The position numbers and the translations under genes were made by a program. The notes under the pieces were generated by a model, which was not told the DNA's origin, made no database searches, and saw only the letters and a list, made by a program, of their open reading frames with translations. 44,322 nucleotides of DNA from Brachyspira innocens ATCC 29796 (GTDB taxonomy: Bacteria > Spirochaetota > Brachyspiria > Brachyspirales > Brachyspiraceae): positions 1 to 44,322 of the forward strand of contig NZ_ARQI01000107.1 of assembly GCF_000384655.1 (NCBI RefSeq). The letters run 5' to 3'. Shown here piece after piece: positions 33,940 through 42,497 of the stretch (the first letter of the stretch is position 1; each line of letters begins with the position of its first letter).

Positions 33940-34656
33940 ATGTCTAAAGAAAAAAAAGAAATGATATATGAAGGTAAAGCTAAAAAAGTTTATGCTACTG
34001 ATGATCCTGAACAGATTATAGTGTATTATAAAGATGATGCTACTGCTTTCAATGGTGAAAAAAAAGGTTCTATTAAAGATAAAGGCGTTATGAATAATGA
34101 AATTACTTCATTGCTTTTTAAAATGCTTGAAAAAAATGGAATAAAAACTCACTTTATAGAAAAATTAAATGACAGAGAACAGCTTTGTCAGAGAGTAAAA
34201 ATATTTCCATTGGAAGTAATAGTTAGAAATTTAATTGCAGGTTCTATGGCTAAAAGACTTGGTATAGAAGAAGGTACAGTTCCTCCTAATACTATATTTG
34301 AAATATGCTACAAAAATGATGAATATGGGGATCCTTTGATTAATGATCATCATGCTGTTGCTTTGAAATTGGCTACTTATGATGAATTAAAGTACATATA
34401 TGAAGTAACTTCAAAAGTTAATAACTTATTAAAAGAGGCACTAGATAAAATAGGAATTACTTTAGTTGATTTTAAAGTAGAATTTGGTAAAAACTCAAAA
34501 GGCGAGATATTATTAGCTGATGAGATTACACCAGATACTTGCAGATTCTGGGATAAAGAAACTGGAAAAAAATTGGATAAAGATAGATTTAGAAGAGATT
34601 TAGGCTCTATTGAAGAGGCTTATATAGAAGTTTTGAATAGACTTAATAATTTATAA
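33940..34656 (+). CDS. purC: Phosphoribosylaminoimidazole-succinocarboxamide synthase
   Basis: SAICAR synthase, joining CAIR with aspartate using [23 protein letters not shown] at the N-terminus binds ATP. Also seen are [31 protein letters not shown] and [12 protein letters not shown]. 238 residues, normal length. AGGAG lies eight bases before the ATG. It is close after purE on the same strand and is followed by a strong terminator. Confidence 0.96.
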   Translation: MSKEKKEMIYEGKAKKVYATDDPEQIIVYYKDDATAFNGEKKGSIKDKGVMNNEITSLLFKMLEKNGIKTHFIEKLNDREQLCQRVKIFPLEVIVRNLIAGSMAKRLGIEEGTVPPNTIFEICYKNDEYGDPLINDHHAVALKLATYDELKYIYEVTSKVNNLLKEALDKIGITLVDFKVEFGKNSKGEILLADEITPDTCRFWDKETGKKLDKDRFRRDLGSIEEAYIEVLNRLNNL

Positions 34657-34680
34657 TCATTAAATTTTTATCAAAATATA

Positions 34681-34719
34681 AGGCTTTGCTGAACTTAAAA
34701 AGTTTGGTAAAGCTTTTTC
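34681..34719 (+). terminator. Terminator of purE-purC
   Basis: A 16-bp uninterrupted stem (34681-34696 with 34700-34715, several G-U pairs), three-base loop, followed by T-rich sequence. Confidence 0.8.
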
Positions 34720-35053
34720 TTTATTTTTGTATATACTAAATAATTGTAATTTTACAATCGCTATATATCCATTCGTTCGCTGCCCTTTCCAATATAGTTA
34801 TTAGTCAATGATACATTACCTATTATTATACTAAATAGTAACTTGTTGTACATTAAAAAAATAATTATTAAATTATATATCATTTATCAAAAAATAGTTT
34901 TTTTAGTTATTTTGCTAAGATTAGAATTTTATTATATATAGAGTTTATTAAAGATTATACATTTTCTATATTATATAACTTTTATATAACTTTCATTTTA
35001 CTATAATTATAGTATAATATCTTCAATTATTATTAATTTTTTGGAAAACTTAT
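34720..35053. other. AT-rich intergenic region with a small GC-richer patch
   Basis: No gene recognised. A GC-richer patch lies at about 34757-34795 (CATTCGTTCGCTGCCC). A stretch TTATCAAAAAATAGTTTTT at about 34878 resembles the sequence at 18243 flanking intergenic repeat copy 2, so this may be a more decayed relative. A TATAAT-like box near 35010 could serve the downstream permease. Confidence 0.3.
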
Positions 35054-35860
35054 ATGGAAATATTTCAGTATGATTTTATGCGTAAGGCTTTTATAGTAGG
35101 TATTATGATTGCAGTAATTATACCCTGTATAGGTGTTGTAGTTGTATTAAAAAGGCTTTCTATGATAGGAGATGCCATATCTCATACATCTCTTGCTGGG
35201 GTTGCTTTCGGACTCGTATTTAATATTAATCCTATAGCCGCTTCAATTGTATTTTGTGTATTGGCGGCTTTATCCATTGAGTTTATAAGAAAAAAAATAT
35301 CGAAATACGGAGAGATGTCCATATCAATTATAATGTCTTTATCAATAGGAATTGCAGGAATACTCTCTGGATTTGTTTCAAACAATGCTAATTTTAATAG
35401 TTTTTTATTCGGAAGTATAGTTGCTATAAGTGATTTTGAATTAAAATTAATAATATTAATAAGTTTAATATCTATACTAATTTTCATATTTTTATACAAA
35501 GAGATTTTCTATATAACATTTAATGAAAGATTAGCTAAATTATCAGGTGTTCCAGTCAATAGAATAAACTTTATATTTACAATACTTACAGCTGCCGCCG
35601 TATCAATATCCGCAAGAACTATAGGCTCTTTAATAGTATCCTCAATGATGGTAGTTCCTGCAGCATGCTCTATGCAGATTGCAAACAGCTATAAAAGAAC
35701 TATTATTTATGCTGTGCTTTTTAATTTATTTTTTACAATACTTGGAATATTTATTTCATACTATAAAGGTCTAAAACCCGGTGCTACTATAGTTTTGATA
35801 AGCATAATAACTTTTATAGCTATACTTTTAATAAAATCATCAAAAACTTTTAAGAAATAA
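35054..35860 (+). CDS. ABC-3 family metal permease (ZnuB-like)
   Basis: 268 residues with about eight helices. The landmarks are those of Zn/Mn ABC permeases: FMRKAFIVGIMIAVIIPCIGVVVVLKR at the start, MIGDAISHTSLAGVAFG with the conserved D and H, and RTIGSLIVSSMMVVPAACSMQIA in the second half. Such a subunit needs an ATPase and a binding protein, and neither is adjacent, so partners must be encoded elsewhere or the gene is an orphan. GGAAAA precedes the ATG. Confidence 0.88.
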   Translation: MEIFQYDFMRKAFIVGIMIAVIIPCIGVVVVLKRLSMIGDAISHTSLAGVAFGLVFNINPIAASIVFCVLAALSIEFIRKKISKYGEMSISIIMSLSIGIAGILSGFVSNNANFNSFLFGSIVAISDFELKLIILISLISILIFIFLYKEIFYITFNERLAKLSGVPVNRINFIFTILTAAAVSISARTIGSLIVSSMMVVPAACSMQIANSYKRTIIYAVLFNLFFTILGIFISYYKGLKPGATIVLISIITFIAILLIKSSKTFKK

Positions 35861-35880
35861 TATAAGTTTATAATACATAA

Positions 35881-35909
35881 TTGACAATAAAACGATTTTA
35901 ATATATTAT
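35881..35909 (+). promoter_or_regulatory. Promoter of the yedF cluster
   Basis: TTGACA (35881-35886), 17-bp spacer, TATTAT (35904-35909), about 33 bp before the yedF ATG. AAGGAAG is the Shine-Dalgarno. Confidence 0.6.
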
Positions 35910-35941
35910 TATAGTACAATATTATTTAAGGAAGTAAGACT

Positions 35942-36511
35942 ATGAAAACTATAGACGCTAGAGGCGTACCTTGCCCAAAACCATTAATTCTAACTAAAAC
36001 AGCACTAACTAATGCAGCATTAAATGAAGAAATAGAAGTACTTATAGATGATGATGTGGCTTTCCACAATATTACAGACTTCTTAAAAAATAACGGCATA
36101 ACATACACTAATGAAGGAAAAAACTTTAAAATTGTAAAAAATAAAGAATTGTCATTAAATAACAGCAAAGAAAAATCATCTGGACCTGTAATAGCAGTAG
36201 TTGATAAAAAACTTATGGGTCAGGGAAATGATGAACTTGGAGAATTATTATTAAAATCATTTTTGGGAGCATTAAAGGACGCTAATCCAAAACCTGAGGC
36301 TTTATACTGTTATAACGGCGGAGTTTATTTAGGTATTGATGAACCTTATAAAACTTTACTTCAGGAATTAAGAGATGCAGGAATAAAAATATTTTTCTGC
36401 GGTACTTGTGTTAAATTTTATGAATTAGAAGGAATTAAAGTAGAAGAACAAACTAATATGCTTGGAATTATAGAGGCTATGGCTAATGCTTCTGCTGTAA
36501 TAAGAGCATAA
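35942..36511 (+). CDS. yedF: YedF-type TusA/DsrE fusion, sulfur or selenium handling
   Basis: 189 residues. The first 75 residues are a TusA (SirA) domain with the persulfide-carrier motif GVPCPKPLILTK (Cys11). After a short linker, residues 82-189 form a DsrE-like domain (VIAVVDKKLMGQGNDELGELL, YNGGVYL, FFCGTC). This is the domain order of the YedF proteins often found with selenium metabolism genes. It is first in a three-gene cluster with a class V aminotransferase and a DUF3343 protein. A selenium link is inferred from that context. Confidence 0.88.
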   Translation: MKTIDARGVPCPKPLILTKTALTNAALNEEIEVLIDDDVAFHNITDFLKNNGITYTNEGKNFKIVKNKELSLNNSKEKSSGPVIAVVDKKLMGQGNDELGELLLKSFLGALKDANPKPEALYCYNGGVYLGIDEPYKTLLQELRDAGIKIFFCGTCVKFYELEGIKVEEQTNMLGIIEAMANASAVIRA

Positions 36512-36525
36512 GACTTATTTTAATT

Positions 36526-37644
36526 ATGAAAAATTATTATTTTGATAACTCTACAACTAGTTTTCCTAAACCAAAAGAAGTTGCTGAAGAGATGTACAAT
36601 TTCTTAATGAATGTAGGCGGTACTTATGGAAGAGTTAATACAAAAAGAGGTAAAGAAACCACTCAAAAAATAGAGGAATGCCGAGAAATATTAGCTAAAA
36701 AATTCATAGGTACTAAAAATGATGCTAATATAATATTCACTTCTGGGGCAACTAGGTCTGTAAATGATATACTTATAGGTTTGGATTTGCATGACTGTAA
36801 AATATTAATATCGACTTTGGAACATAATGCTACATTAAGACCAGTATATAAGTTAAATAAAAATAAAAATGTTGAATATGAAATAATTCCGTCATTAGAA
36901 GGCGGTATAATAGATACGGATGCTCTCAAAAACATAATAAAAAAAGATAAAATATCATTAGTTATAGTTAATATGGAGAGTAATATCAGCGGAGCAATAC
37001 AGCCTATAGCTAAAATTAAAGAAACTATAGGTGATATACCGCTGCTTGTTGACGCTACTCAAGCTGTTGGAGTGCATGAAGTAAAAGCTGATGAATGGAA
37101 TGTTGATTTTATAGCATTTACTGGACATAAGGGACTTTTAGGACCTACTGGAACTGGTGGCTTTTATGTAAAAAATCCAGAAAAACTAAATCCTGCATAT
37201 TTCGGAGGCGGTTTTGGGGACGGATATGAAACTCCTTTTAGTGTACCAGAGATATATGAAGCAGGTACTCCAAATACTGTAGGAATTATAGGGCTATTGG
37301 CAGCACTAAAAAACCGACCTATTTGGAATATTACAATAGAAGATTTAGTAAGTACAATAAACAAAATAGAAAATCTTAATAAATATAAAACTGTATGGTC
37401 TAAAAATAAAGATACACAGGGTTTTGTATTTTCTATAACTACTGATTCTATAAGCATGTCGGATTTAGCTCATAAACTATATGAAGACTATAATATAGAA
37501 TGCCGATATGGTTTTCATTGTGCTTTTTTGGCACATAATTTCTATAAAAATGATAATGGTGCTATAAGATTTTCTTTCTCCCCATATACTACAAAAGAAG
37601 ATTTAAAATATTTAATTAATACATTAGGAAATGAATTATGGTAA
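36526..37644 (+). CDS. Class V aminotransferase, cysteine-desulfurase-like
   Basis: 372 residues. The PLP lysine is in FTGHKGLLGPTGTGG, with EHNATLRP and VDATQAVG before it; SGATRSVN binds the cofactor phosphate. A Cys in CRYGFHCAF near the C-terminus is where cysteine desulfurases or selenocysteine lyases carry the persulfide Cys. It likely takes S or Se from (seleno)cysteine for YedF or the DUF3343 protein. It starts 14 bases after yedF and overlaps the next start codon (ATGGTAA). Confidence 0.85.
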   Translation: MKNYYFDNSTTSFPKPKEVAEEMYNFLMNVGGTYGRVNTKRGKETTQKIEECREILAKKFIGTKNDANIIFTSGATRSVNDILIGLDLHDCKILISTLEHNATLRPVYKLNKNKNVEYEIIPSLEGGIIDTDALKNIIKKDKISLVIVNMESNISGAIQPIAKIKETIGDIPLLVDATQAVGVHEVKADEWNVDFIAFTGHKGLLGPTGTGGFYVKNPEKLNPAYFGGGFGDGYETPFSVPEIYEAGTPNTVGIIGLLAALKNRPIWNITIEDLVSTINKIENLNKYKTVWSKNKDTQGFVFSITTDSISMSDLAHKLYEDYNIECRYGFHCAFLAHNFYKNDNGAIRFSFSPYTTKEDLKYLINTLGNELW

Positions 37645-37859
37645 AGAGTTTTTGTTATTTACAAACGCCTAGAGATTTAATCAAGGCAGAGAAAATTTTA
37701 CTCGATGCGGGAATAGAAGTGGTTGTAAGACCAGCACCTGAACCTGTATTTGGTGTATGCAATATGGCTATAGATATAGAAGATAATGACAAAGTGTATA
37801 TTGTGTCATTGCTTGAGGCTGCTGGTTTGGTTGTAAAAATAAAAGATACTGAAAATTAA
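37638..37859 (+). CDS. DUF3343 protein, putative S/Se carrier
   Basis: 73 residues: YLQTPRDLIKAEKILLDAGIEVVVRPAPEP followed by GVCNMAIDI, the short DUF3343 fold with one conserved Cys. Its ATG overlaps the stop of the aminotransferase gene (ATGGTAA), so translation is probably coupled. DUF3343 proteins recur beside YedF and cysteine-desulfurase-like enzymes, which suggests a sulfur or selenium relay. The function is unproven. Confidence 0.8.
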   Translation: MVKSFCYLQTPRDLIKAEKILLDAGIEVVVRPAPEPVFGVCNMAIDIEDNDKVYIVSLLEAAGLVVKIKDTEN

Positions 37860-37868
37860 GGAAATATC

Positions 37869-37906
37869 TACATGCTTATTTTTTATTCCTAAAAGATAAG
37901 CATGTA
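37869..37906. terminator. Bidirectional terminator between convergent genes
   Basis: A perfect 11-bp stem TACATGCTTAT/ATAAGCATGTA (37869-37879 with 37896-37906). It ends the plus-strand DUF3343 unit and lies four bases past the stop of the minus-strand CvpA-like gene. Confidence 0.75.
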
Positions 37907-37909
37907 ATT

Positions 37910-38380
37910 TTATAATATATCCGTATTATTAATAAAATCGGATATATAATTATTTTTAAATAATACAAATATTAAATTAATTACTTTTGATTTTTCTATA
38001 TAATTAAAATATTCTGGAAAATAATATATAGTTATCGAAGATAAAAAATAAATAATAATGCATGCTGCAAATAAAACTATAGCAGCACCAATAATCCTAT
38101 CAGCCCAAGATAAATATATTATTTTCAAAATATCTTTTACACTTTTTTCTACCTTTGAAAGTATTATCCTTATAACAGAGTAAGTAACTATTAAAGATAT
38201 AATCTTCAAAATAATAGAATGATCAAAATACTTTGACATATGATTATATATAAGAGGTGCTATTATAAAAGAAACTATTACAGCCGCAATAGGTATAATA
38301 ATAGATATGAGCCCCTTTGCAAAACCATATATAAATAATACAGCCAATATTATAATCAATAATGTATCAATATTAATCAT
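37910..38380 (-). CDS. CvpA-family membrane protein
   Basis: 156 residues with four hydrophobic segments. The opening FIYGFAKGLISIIIPIAAVIVSFIIAPLIY and the later ADRIIGAAIVLFA match the CvpA (colicin V production) fold. CvpA is linked to envelope stress tolerance and colicin V production in enterobacteria; the mechanism is unclear. Its ATG overlaps the stop of the MCP-like gene (TAATG), so it is the last gene of a three-gene operon. Confidence 0.75.
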   Translation of the reverse strand: MINIDTLLIIILAVLFIYGFAKGLISIIIPIAAVIVSFIIAPLIYNHMSKYFDHSIILKIISLIVTYSVIRIILSKVEKSVKDILKIIYLSWADRIIGAAIVLFAACIIIYFLSSITIYYFPEYFNYIEKSKVINLIFVLFKNNYISDFINNTDIL

Positions 38381-40332
38381 TATGATTTCTTTAATAATGC
38401 TATAATAGGAGCAAATGTAAAGCTGCTCTTCTTTCTATGAGTATTTATAATATTTGATAATGCCTCTATATCAGTATGAGAGAACGAAGAATAACTTCCT
38501 ATTTTCTTAGTTATATCATTAAGCTCATCTTTAGTTTTTATTATACTGTTAAAATTATTAAATATTTTATAAACGTCTTGGTTCTGATATTCTATTTTTG
38601 CATTTAAATTATTCTGAACATCAAGCATAGCAGAAATATTTTCTTTTATAGATAAAACTATTAGGTTTTGATTTAGCAAAATATTAGCCATAACCTCATT
38701 ATACTGCTCTAAAGATTTAAAATTACTTAATTTTTTAGAATCGCTACTGATATCATTTTCTATTTCATTAATAAGATTATCAATATTTGCTGTGATACTG
38801 CTAACCTCTTCTGAAATAATTTTGCAGTGATCATGTATATAAAATGAAGAGTTTTCTATTACTACTAATCCTGCAAATATATCCGTAAGCATTTTTTCTA
38901 TTGCTTCTGTACCTTTAGATATTTCAAAAGATAAAGCCCCTATCTCTTTTGCCACTACAGAGAAACTCTTTCCATAAAAACCTGCTTTAGATGCTTGTAT
39001 CCCAGCATTAATAGATAAAAGATTTGTTTTATTTGTTATAGCCTTTATATATTCTATTGTGCTGTATATTGCTTCTGTTATTGTACTTACATCTTTAAAT
39101 TGATCTGCTGATTCTAATATAATAGTTAAAAATCTATTAGATGTTTCAATTAAACTTTCTTTTATAAGTCTTAATTCATTTTTTAAAGTCATTATTTGTT
39201 CATTAGAAAAATCGGATTCTTTCAAATTTGATATTGTCTGATTTAATACTCTAAAATGTTCCTGCATTTGAGATTTGTATTTATCAAAAAAGGTAAATAT
39301 AGTATTTGTATATTTTAATCCGTCTTTAATAAGATTTTTCTTACTATTTTTGGCTTCTATTAACTTATCATTAGCATCCAATATGGCATCTATCTTAGAA
39401 CTAATAATATTATATGCATCTTTTGTTTCTTTATCTATTTCAAATACAAACATAGATGTATCCATCAAATTTTTATCTATATTATTTAATTCCTCTGATA
39501 TTCTGTCTATATTATTTAAAGTTTTTAAATTAAGATGAAGTTTATTATTTAATATGCTTTCTTTCTTTATGGAATCAAGTGCATTTTTGGCAAATGAAGA
39601 GAATATTGATATAGATCTGAAAGAAGATGATATTATTATAGCAAGCCCTATTCTATCAAAATCAAGTCCATTTAAAGTTTTATCTACATATAAATATCTT
39701 ACTATTAAGATTAATGATATTGAATTGGCTATAATCATAGGAACATTTACTTTATAATTATAATTCATTATCATATCTGATAAAGCAGATATAAACATTA
39801 CAAAAAATATGAATAAAATAACATAAGCTCTTAATAAGAAAAATAATCCTCTGGGTCTTAAGAAATATGATATACTTGAAGAATCATAATAATTAATAGT
39901 AACTGACAAAAATCTGCTTGGATATATTATACTAAAAACTATCAATACAACAGATAAAACTATACCTATTACAAATACCCCATTATTTAAGCTTGATAAA
40001 GTTTTGTTTCCAGATATAAAACTCTTTGTATTTATAGGCATAAGCATTACAGCAATCAGTATTAATATATTATTGATAGTATACATATTCAAAGCAGCTG
40101 TTTTATTAATACCATACAATTCAAAAAATATTATAATCAGAGATATAATATTATAAATAAGTATAAATGTAAGTGTAACAGAAATAGTAATATATATGGC
40201 CTTTTTTGTTTTGATAGAAAGCAGAAGATATAACATAATAAATACTGACATTAAAGAAATACCGATAATAGGCACTAACAATTTGAATATTGTTATATTA
40301 TATCCTAATATTAAATTTGATAGTATATTCAT
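38380..40332 (-). CDS. 7TM MCP-like receptor with divergent signalling tip (paralogue A)
   Basis: 650 residues. Residues 1-245 hold about seven hydrophobic helices, a membrane sensor rather than the usual two-TM periplasmic MCP type. Residues 260-640 are a long coiled coil. At 434-468 is the equivalent of the MCP tip, NKTNLLSINAGIQASKAG followed by FSVVAKEIGALS, aligned with the canonical QTNLLALNAAIEAARAGE...GRGFAVVADEVRKLA. Conserved E and R positions are replaced (IEAA to IQAS, R to K), so CheA/CheW contacts may be altered. It lies 12 bp after a paralogue of the same architecture. It is probably a cytoplasmic signalling or chemotaxis-like receptor. Confidence 0.75.
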   Translation of the reverse strand: MNILSNLILGYNITIFKLLVPIIGISLMSVFIMLYLLLSIKTKKAIYITISVTLTFILIYNIISLIIIFFELYGINKTAALNMYTINNILILIAVMLMPINTKSFISGNKTLSSLNNGVFVIGIVLSVVLIVFSIIYPSRFLSVTINYYDSSSISYFLRPRGLFFLLRAYVILFIFFVMFISALSDMIMNYNYKVNVPMIIANSISLILIVRYLYVDKTLNGLDFDRIGLAIIISSSFRSISIFSSFAKNALDSIKKESILNNKLHLNLKTLNNIDRISEELNNIDKNLMDTSMFVFEIDKETKDAYNIISSKIDAILDANDKLIEAKNSKKNLIKDGLKYTNTIFTFFDKYKSQMQEHFRVLNQTISNLKESDFSNEQIMTLKNELRLIKESLIETSNRFLTIILESADQFKDVSTITEAIYSTIEYIKAITNKTNLLSINAGIQASKAGFYGKSFSVVAKEIGALSFEISKGTEAIEKMLTDIFAGLVVIENSSFYIHDHCKIISEEVSSITANIDNLINEIENDISSDSKKLSNFKSLEQYNEVMANILLNQNLIVLSIKENISAMLDVQNNLNAKIEYQNQDVYKIFNNFNSIIKTKDELNDITKKIGSYSSFSHTDIEALSNIINTHRKKSSFTFAPIIALLKKS

Positions 40333-40343
40333 ATCTATTCCTT

Positions 40344-42278
40344 TTACATTACTTTAGAATACTCATCAACTTTATCTTCTAAGTCATTAGTATATTCTAA
40401 GAATCTTTTCATCTCTTCATTAAGTTTGCTAGTAACAGATTCCAAATCATTAGAAGTAGCAAGTAATTTATTCATATCCCTCATAAGGTTTTTTACTTCA
40501 TTATTTTCTATATACGCTTTTTCAGATATATCCATTATATAGGCATTAATCTCTTCTATTTTGCTTTTTATATTAAGAAAATCATTCTCTTCATTAACTA
40601 TAATATTAGTCATATTCGATATAGAGCTGTACATCTTATCTGTATTTTTTATTATATTCATATTATAATCATTTTGTTTTTCCATATTCTTATTAAACTT
40701 ATTAAGTCTGTCATAATGATTTTTCATTTCTTCTATAAGCAAAGATACATTATTAGTAATATTATTGCTTGAATAATTAAACTTTTTAAATATATCCTCT
40801 ATTTGAAATAATAGTTTTTGCATATTATTTGTGGCATCAGAAGTTTCAGATACCAATTCTGTTACCTCTTTAGATACAACAGAAAAGTTATTATACCATT
40901 CTCCTGCTTTTGAAGCCTGTATACTTGAGTTTATAGCAAGAGTTTTGGTCTTATCAGACATATTAGTCATAAAAGAAATAATTCTATTAATTTGGAAACT
41001 TAATTGATTAAAAGATTCTGATTTACTGAACTCTTTGATAAAATTATTTTTTTCTTCATCAAGTTTTTTTTGAAAATCTTCAAATAAACTTACCGTATCT
41101 CTGCTTTCTGCCTGAAGTTTATATATTTTTTCTACTGATTCCTGAAGTTTTAAATTTGATTCTTCAAGTGCCTTTTTCTGTAATTCTACAGACATCTGCA
41201 GATTAGGATAAGTTTCTACTAACTCATTAATTTTATCTACATTTATTTTTCCGTCATTAATTTGGAAATTTTCTATAGTTATAAACTCATTAGTATATTC
41301 TATTACTTTATTAATATCATTTTTTAAATTATTTATTGTTGAATATGTATTTTCTACCCTGCTTACCAAATTATTTACAGAATCTGAAAAATTATCCTTT
41401 AATTCTGACAATTTTTCAGAAGTATTTATTGCTGTATTAATAATAATAGAATCCTGAGCCTTTATACTTTCTAAATCGTAAGACTGAGTAGTTTTTTTAT
41501 GTATTGCTGAAATAAATCTGCTTACAGAGAAATATATCATTATAATATTAAATATAGCATATACTAGTGTAATTCTTGAAAAAGTTAAGCTTGGAAAAAG
41601 TAAGAAATTACTTGAATGTTCTCTATATATTGAAACTCCATTAAAGTCATCAAAAAATGCTAAAGATATTAATGATATTAATACGAGTAAATGTATATTT
41701 TTCCTAACTTTTTTGTTTACTGTCATTTCATATATAAAAGCACATATAATAACAAAACAATATACTGTAAATACAAAATCCCTAAAAACATACACAGGAC
41801 CTAATTCGCCTCTGCTTTTTACACTGTGTCTCATAGTTTCATTTAAAGTACTTATAGGCTCACTAGAAGATATAAAAGCCTGAGGATATAACAAAGCTAT
41901 AGCTGATAATAATATAAATATAAACACTATTACAATATAAAGTTTATCCAATACAAAATGGAATTTCTCACTTAATTCAAGCTGCGTTCTTATATATGCA
42001 AGCCAAGGAATAATGGTAAGAGATAAGGCCAATTGCTCAAATTTATACAAATTTAATGATAATGGGTGATTAGGACTATATAATGATATTATTATATTTA
42101 ATGCCTCCAAAGCAGAAAATATAAAACATAAAAAACCCAAAGCCAATATAATAGCCTGTGTTTCTTCATATAATTGAAAATATATATAAGCATACAATAT
42201 TATACCTACAATAGATATAATAGTTGCTATAACTGGAATACCTAATTCTAATGTTATAAGAGAAAAATTGTAATTCAT
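40344..42278 (-). CDS. 7TM MCP-like receptor with divergent signalling tip (paralogue B)
   Basis: 644 residues. About seven hydrophobic helices cover 1-255, followed by a long coiled coil and a degenerate MCP tip at 443-478: KTKTLAINSSIQASKAGEWYNNFSVVSKEVTELVSETS. The IEAARAGE core has become IQASKAGE, and the G-R-G before FAVVA is WYNN. It is the first gene of the receptor-receptor-CvpA operon, with AGAGGA before the ATG. Like its neighbour, it keeps the heptad pattern and Ala-rich tip but has lost residues used for CheA/CheW binding. Confidence 0.75.
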   Translation of the reverse strand: MNYNFSLITLELGIPVIATIISIVGIILYAYIYFQLYEETQAIILALGFLCFIFSALEALNIIISLYSPNHPLSLNLYKFEQLALSLTIIPWLAYIRTQLELSEKFHFVLDKLYIVIVFIFILLSAIALLYPQAFISSSEPISTLNETMRHSVKSRGELGPVYVFRDFVFTVYCFVIICAFIYEMTVNKKVRKNIHLLVLISLISLAFFDDFNGVSIYREHSSNFLLFPSLTFSRITLVYAIFNIIMIYFSVSRFISAIHKKTTQSYDLESIKAQDSIIINTAINTSEKLSELKDNFSDSVNNLVSRVENTYSTINNLKNDINKVIEYTNEFITIENFQINDGKINVDKINELVETYPNLQMSVELQKKALEESNLKLQESVEKIYKLQAESRDTVSLFEDFQKKLDEEKNNFIKEFSKSESFNQLSFQINRIISFMTNMSDKTKTLAINSSIQASKAGEWYNNFSVVSKEVTELVSETSDATNNMQKLLFQIEDIFKKFNYSSNNITNNVSLLIEEMKNHYDRLNKFNKNMEKQNDYNMNIIKNTDKMYSSISNMTNIIVNEENDFLNIKSKIEEINAYIMDISEKAYIENNEVKNLMRDMNKLLATSNDLESVTSKLNEEMKRFLEYTNDLEDKVDEYSKVM

Positions 42279-42400
42279 AAATCCTCTACAATTAAATCAA
42301 TTTACAATATATTATAAGTTAATTTTAAGATATTAAAAGTATGAAAAAAATAAAATTAACTAAAAAATAAAATATCGTTTATATAATCGGAATTAGTTTA

Positions 42401-42497
42401 TTAAGTATTTACTTTGTCTGCATCAATTTTTAATGTTACATACTGTATATTTTTATCATTATTTTTGAATACCAGTAAAAATTTTCTATTCAGTGAG
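42401..42497 (-). pseudogene. Possible C-terminal gene remnant after the MATE gene
   Basis: In a frame different from the MATE gene and overlapping its last codons, the minus strand reads SLNRKFLLVFKNNDKNIQYV followed by TLKIDADKVNT and a stop at 42401-42403. The composition looks protein-like, with balanced charged and hydrophobic residues, unlike other intergenic sequence. No start or Shine-Dalgarno is visible, so it would be the decayed tail of a lost gene. Chance is possible for about 30 codons. Confidence 0.3.
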
